A stretch of 60,000 bases of DNA, from contig NC_092565.1 in NCBI RefSeq assembly GCF_037975245.1, forward strand, positions 5,280,499 through 5,340,498. The letters are read 5' to 3'. This document shows positions 57,001 to 60,000 of the stretch, in pieces. The notes under the pieces are model-generated. The model was not told the origin of the DNA. It saw only the letters and a program-made list of their open reading frames with translations, and did not search any database. A program made the translations under genes and the position numbers. The stretch's first letter is position 1; every line of letters begins with the position of its first letter. This DNA comes from Apostichopus japonicus. Lineage: Eukaryota > Echinodermata > Holothuroidea > Aspidochirotida > Stichopodidae.

Positions 57001-59919
57001 CCATCCTGGTTCCCATGGCAGTCCCGTGTCTTTGAAGGTAATGCTTGTCCATGAACGTGAAGTTGTTTTTGGTGAGAACCTGTTGCATGAGAGCTTTGAT
57101 GTCAGAGATGGGTGGACAAGGGTGGACCTTCTTAGACAGGGCTGCACACGTGGCTGCGATACCTTCAGCATGAGGGATGTTAGTGTACAGAGAAGTACAA
57201 AAAAAAGATATTCATGAATGAAATAGAGGGCCCATTGAATGAAATAGAGGGCCCATTGAGAATAAAGTAGAATTGTTTCTGTCCTCACTTTGTTACTTTT
57301 CATGTATCCTATTATCTCCTTCTCCACCACATCCTCCAGCTTGCTCATCAGGTTATGCTTCGGTCCTTTCTGAATCACCTCATCTCGTTTCTGATAGACC
57401 TTCTCCACCAAGTCCAGGGCATCAATGATGTCAACTCCTAGGCTGCTTCTTCTCTGTAACCATGACAACAATGGAAAACAAGACAATACAAAAATTAAGT
57501 TCCTTTACCAAAAAAAAAACAGAAAAACATCTAATGATCAAATTAAATGGTCAGCGATTTCACCGAACCTATCGAGTGTTATGCAATATACTTTAATTGT
57601 TAATTCATCAAACTTACACATACTTCTAGACATGTTATCCCATGTAATGGTTAACAAGCGATAATAACTGACTTCCATTTCACTCCTTATTATATATGTA
57701 TTTTTTTTGGACAGACACTTTTCATAAAAATAAACCACATGTAACAAGCAAATCAGATATTTTAAAGTTTTGAGTCAACATTGTAATGGGATCAAAACTT
57801 GATCAAAATCAACAAATCCCCAATTTCTTGAAAGATTAAATTGTGCGCGTAGTATTAAATAAACTCTGGATCCATTTTGTTCAGTCATTCAATACCAAAC
57901 ATGACTATTTTTTCTTTTCAATGATCATCAAAAGAGATAGGTCTTTTAGTTTCTTTCAAAATACCTCGGTGGCCACAATCACCATGTTGATACCGGGAAG
58001 AACAGGGATCAAAGTAAGTCGATGAGGAACAAATTTCTTGTTCAGTTGTTGGAGAAAAACACTGAGTTGAAACCCTTCCTCGGGGCAACTTAGTTTTGCT
58101 CTTCTGGGAGCTTCCTCTTTCTGAGGGTTCTCCTCCATCTGTAAACAAAAGAAGAAAAAATGATACAAAAAGATTTCCCTACAACAGAAGAAGCTGGTTA
58201 GAGGAAGATGACATAAATTGTCTGAAGAACAACTGGCGCAAGTTGTGTCGAATGTTGAGTCCAATGAAATTTTTGGCCTAGCTTGAGTCACGGTTTGTTT
58301 GGTTTACTAGTCTCTATATCATTATGGTTATAGGCCCGTGATGACATACAGACAGTACACCGAAACAACGGCTTTTGGTTTTAAGTTTGAAATTGAAACG
58401 ATAATATAATTTGAATCTTTTACACTTCTGTAGTGAGAAACATGTTTTTATTTTTTATATATGTTTGCCTGGCAAGATCAATTTCTAAGTCACTTCCTTT
58501 TTGACACGATGAATGTAATTGCGGAGAAGCTTCGATTCGCCAGAGATAACAGAAACAGAGCAAACTTTACATCACAAATTACGTCACAAATGACTACTCA
58601 ATACACTATTCTCTAGATGAATAAACTTCAGCATTTGATATCACCGGAACAGAACAAGTTGGAATGACAAATTTTTTCTCTCTACATTTCCTGTAGATAT
58701 GTATGCCTTCTTAATCTAAAGTTTGTGGTAGTATCTCTTGACATCAGGACTCACCTTGACTGGCTTCACATCTGCTTCAGCTTTCGGAGTGCTGTAATGG
58801 TCTGGAGAATTCCCGAGGCTTCCTGGGAGCGGTCTCCCCGATGGAGTCTTAACAGATGTCGACGCTCCTCCCTCAGCTGCTGGTTTTCCATCCTCTTCGT
58901 GATCAGAGTGAAATGGAGAATTACCTTGATTGGGACTGTAATAAGTTGAAGACTGCAAAGAGAAAAGATTTAGTTTGCTTCTGTTTAACTTTCTGTTCCA
59001 GTTTTGATAATTTCTTTCAAGTGATGTCCGATTAATGCAACGTCTCTTCATGGGCTGAGGAGTTGCATTGAATAGTGTTTCGAGGGAGAATGAATGGCAG
59101 TGACAGATCTGCCTTGTAATTATCTGAATATTCATCCACAAGTAATTATCTGAATATTCATCCACAAGTAATTATCTGAATATTCATCCACAAGTAATTA
59201 TCTGAATATTCATCCACAAGTAATTATCTGAATATTCATCCACAATTAATTTTCTGAATATTCATCCACAAGTACTTATCTGAATATTCATCCACAAGTA
59301 ATTATCTGAATATTCATCCACAATTAATTTTCTGAATATTCATCCACAAGTACTTATCTGAATATTCATCTAAAAGTAATAATCTGAATATTCATCCACA
59401 ATTAATTATCTGGAATATTCATCCACAATTAATTATCTGGAATATTCATCCACAATTAATTATCTGAATATTCATCCACAATTAATTATCTGAATATTCA
59501 TGAACATTTTATGAGCTACTGCATGGCTTCATGGCCCTTGTGATTGACTGACTTCATTCTACCAAACATAAAACATGTGTTTTATGTCACACTACAAAAC
59601 TGTGAAATGTGAACTTGCATCAGATTACACAAGAAACTCTGTTACTTCCATATAAATGTCGAGTTAGACAATACCAATTATTGTTGTGTGTGTGAAAAAT
59701 GCTTGGGAAGAGAAGATTAGGTAAGTTAGAAGATACCCGTTTCAAATTTGAATATAATTCTGGCACTTAGAGACACATAAGTTCTCCATCAATACTCACA
59801 TTGTCTGATCTGTTGTCTTCAGTCGCACTGGTGTAGTCTTCCCCAACATAGAACTGAGAGGATCCAACCTTTCTACCCGCTTCTCCAACATTCATGCCCT
59901 TCAGAAAATTTTCACTCCC
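50918..59919 (-). CDS. HPS1: HPS1 (BLOC-3 subunit), 9 exons, 5' part beyond the right edge
   Basis: HPS1 pairs with HPS4 to form BLOC-3, the guanine-nucleotide exchange factor for Rab32 and Rab38 that drives biogenesis of lysosome-related organelles such as pigment granules; it acts on organelle membranes in the cytosol. Nine exons with matching phases give 484 residues ending in TGA at 50918-50920. Diagnostic matches are YQDYLAVKGEKNLTMMTYLD then KYPGLVHFIHVDRTTNQLTA (human [40 protein letters not shown]), FESGDFQLSSFIYFENSM (human [19 protein letters not shown]) and VPHLAIVPLNVVAQQA-like C-terminus. Human HPS1 is about 700 residues, so roughly the N-terminal third (first longin domain) is missing. 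The stop is 2.7 kb from the HTT start on the same strand. No clear AATAAA follows the stop closely. Confidence 0.93.
51643..51725 (-). CDS. HPS1: HPS1 exon h
   Basis: GNILQTPNLPKVPREGHYPG then LQAEVFFR covers human [30 protein letters not shown]. Phase 0 in, 2 out; AG plus G of the next exon gives Arg. Confidence 0.85.
51905..51990 (-). repeat. Tandem copies of the HPS1 exon g donor
   Basis: Minus strand: AATAGTATGGTGAGTAAATA occurs at the real donor, again 22 bases further on, once more with one change (AATAGAATGG), and a fourth time with GTGGGT. Units are about 21-30 bases. Confidence 0.9.
51987..52100 (-). CDS. HPS1: HPS1 exon g (donor repeated downstream)
   Basis: VWNFLERSRQLFQNEHTTIH and FESGDFQLSSFIYFENSM match human [38 protein letters not shown]. 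Thirty-eight codons, phase 0. The donor ATG/GTGAGT is followed by further copies of itself, each with an in-frame TAG 10 to 12 bases beyond. Confidence 0.93.
52377..52716 (-). CDS. HPS1: HPS1 exon f
   Basis: The longest HPS1 exon here (113 codons). FYQDYLAVKGEKNLTMMTYL and DKYPGLVHFIHVDRTTNQLT are the strongest HPS1 signature in the window. Ends AGCTTG/GTATGT in phase 0. The upstream intron (52717-54587) carries a SINE at 53951-54342 and otherwise AT-rich sequence. Confidence 0.96.
53951..54342 (+). mobile_element. tRNA-derived SINE, copy 2 (HPS1 intron)
   Basis: Plus-strand head GGGCGTTGTGGTCAAGTGGT, B box GGTTCGAGCCC, body ending GCGCTATATAAGTAACGGCG and an AAT microsatellite tail at 54324-54342. 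It is antisense to HPS1 and opposite to the HTT copy. The head is Leu/Ser-tRNA-like. Confidence 0.93.
54588..54673 (-). CDS. HPS1: HPS1 exon e
   Basis: IGNKDFHDKILSSYKDFKAL then LNKSVSID, covering human IQSTWLEFKAKAFSKS. Acceptor TCTTTCAG, donor AG/GTAATG, phase 0 in, 2 out. Confidence 0.83.
55469..55507 (-). ncRNA. Hammerhead-ribozyme-like motif of the Penelope-like element
   Basis: Minus strand: GCCT, then core CTGAAGA (55497-55503), hairpin GATCC-TGCTA-GGATC, then GAAAC (55476-55480), GTC (cleavage triplet) and AGGC. GCCT and AGGC pair as stem I. Stem III is only the self-complementary ACGT, as in the minimal hammerheads known from Penelope-like elements. One extra A sits between the core and stem II. 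Confidence 0.72.
55817..57202 (-). CDS. Penelope-type reverse transcriptase with GIY-YIG endonuclease (truncated)
   Basis: The frame is open from the truncation point (SLYTNIPHAEGI, near 57190) to the stop; the first Met is at 57088. The RT part shows HGTAMGTRMAPSFACLF and WWRYIDDIFFIW, with the two catalytic aspartates intact, and QQVNFLDVTV. A Cys/His stretch (CDRTSRCIVCSHH) precedes the GIY-YIG-type domain, VIYLISCRVCGIQYVGETKT then KKRFYGQRS. RT finger motifs upstream are missing, so this copy should be inactive although the remaining frame is unbroken. It would act by target-primed reverse transcription in the nucleus. Confidence 0.93.
   Translation of the reverse strand, partial: FCTSLYTNIPHAEGIAATCAALSKKVHPCPPISDIKALMQQVLTKNNFTFMDKHYLQRHGTAMGTRMAPSFACLFMSSLEEHMLSTAPCRPLIWWRYIDDIFFIWTSDEDSLLTFINHINSFHSTIKFTSDYSHQQVNFLDVTVRKEHGSLSTDLYTKPTDTHQYLHSSSCHPRHCKSGIAYSQALRLRCICSNNSSFIRHTDALEKHLIARGHSARRVREAIQRVRSLSRSSTLAVKDKKGRDCDNKLPLVVTFHPNLPPLQKITSNNHNILLTSDRLQRAVPEKPIIAYRRPRNLRDLLVRAAVPPLTSNPTPIQHGTFKCDRTSRCIVCSHHIVESNSITSHSMQLTHKTKGHITCTTTNVIYLISCRVCGIQYVGETKTTLKKRFYGQRSTVNTMKTETPVGEHFNLPNHTINDMSLQGIESLGSRPDLVRISRERLWMQRLRTIQPHGLNIQEGHD
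57289..57453 (-). CDS. HPS1: HPS1 exon d
   Basis: Fifty-five codons, RRSSLGVDIIDALDLVEKVY and LMSKLEDVVEKEIIGYMKSN, a helical segment covering human LSQLMDGFSMLEKKLKEG and LRQRMDKFVKNRG. Phase 0 at both ends. The intron below it contains the Penelope-like element. Confidence 0.88.
57965..58138 (-). CDS. HPS1: HPS1 exon c
   Basis: After a charged start, FVPHRLTLIPVLPGINMVIV then ATE matches human [24 protein letters not shown], the start of the second longin-type domain. Phase 0 at both ends. The intron 57454-57964 has no element. Confidence 0.9.
58755..58952 (-). CDS. HPS1: HPS1 exon b (linker)
   Basis: Sixty-six codons, phase 0 at both ends, Ser/Pro/Gly-rich: SSTYYSPNQGNSPFHSDHEE and TPSGRPLPGSLGNSPDHYST. 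Disordered linker without a family match, like the low-complexity centre of human HPS1. The intron 58139-58754 has nothing recognised. Confidence 0.78.
59112..59500. repeat. 26-bp minisatellite in an HPS1 intron
   Basis: About 15 units of AATTATCTGAATATTCATCC plus ACAAGT or ACAATT. Each has the palindrome GAATATTC. Higher-order order is visible, since ATTAATTTTCTG followed by AGTACTTATCTG occurs twice. Confidence 0.93.
59800..59919 (-). CDS. HPS1: HPS1 exon a (linker)
   Basis: Forty codons, phase 0 at both ends: GSENFLKGMNVGEAGRKVGS then SQFYVGEDYTSATEDNRSDN. VGEDYTS may correspond to human LPEEYFTPA in the unstructured linker. Acceptor TTCTGACAG, donor GTGAGT. The role is inferred mainly from position and phase. 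Confidence 0.75.
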
Positions 59920-60000
59920 CTGTCAGAAGAGAGAATCAAAATCTTAATAAATTTAGATATAATAATCCAGGAAGAGAAATCACATTAAATCCATCAACTT

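Larger units (their letters stand above)
55454..57202 (-). mobile_element. Penelope-like retroelement, 5'-truncated, flanked by a 14-bp duplication
   Basis: AAAAGATATTCATG occurs at 55440-55453 and 57203-57216 and looks like the target-site duplication. Between them, the minus strand has one open frame, then a 3' region with G-runs and a hammerhead-like motif. It lies in the HPS1 intron between exons d and e, same orientation as the gene. The upstream part of the reverse transcriptase is absent, as is usual for 5'-truncated copies. Confidence 0.9.

Noticed and set aside
59112-59500. CRISPR array
   Set aside because: Tandem units without unique spacers in an animal intron; an ordinary minisatellite. 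The same holds for 2754-3462.

Overview
The window is animal genomic DNA: AT-rich, with many short exons split by GT-AG introns of about 0.1 to 2.6 kb, tRNA-derived SINEs, a Penelope-like retroelement, many minisatellites, and no operons or ribosome-binding sites. The protein sequences and the primitive N-terminal His-Gln-Gln of huntingtin suggest an invertebrate deuterostome. An echinoderm such as a sea cucumber or relative is most likely, but this is inference and the species is not fixed by the sequence.

Two protein genes fill the window, both on the minus strand and head to tail. (1) Huntingtin (HTT) starts at 48252 (or 48234) and runs left for 48 kb. I could place 54 coding exons (one of them a tentative 39-base exon). 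Their splice phases agree from the start codon to the last exon at 372-517 and give 2,767 codons. The last roughly 180 residues lie beyond the left edge. (2) HPS1, a BLOC-3 subunit, enters from the right edge (first visible exon 59800-59919) and ends at a TGA at 50918-50920. Nine exons give 484 residues, the central and C-terminal part; the N-terminal third lies beyond position 60000. The 2.7 kb between them holds the HPS1 3' flank and the HTT 5' flank.

The introns carry the more unusual content. HTT intron 51 (1449-2433) holds a 92-bp array in which each unit copies the last 31 bases of exon 51 plus its 5' splice site. HPS1 shows a smaller version of the same thing (51905-51990). An inverted copy of HTT exon 40, with its acceptor, sits 8 kb downstream in intron 46 (5897-6022). 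A 290-bp GAT/GAG/GAA triplet array abuts the acceptor of exon 9. Intron 43 has five tandem units, each with a perfect octamer, and intron 10 has three DR1-type hormone-receptor half-site pairs. The large HPS1 intron 54674-57288 holds a 5'-truncated Penelope-like element with a 14-bp target-site duplication, an open RT/GIY-YIG frame and a hammerhead-ribozyme-like motif. Two copies of one SINE family lie in opposite orientation, one in each gene.

The two proteins act in different pathways: huntingtin is a HEAT-repeat scaffold for vesicle transport and autophagy, and HPS1 is part of the Rab32/38 exchange factor for lysosome-related organelles. No shared regulation can be read from the DNA. Exon numbers used here count from the HTT start within this window and are not the human exon numbers.
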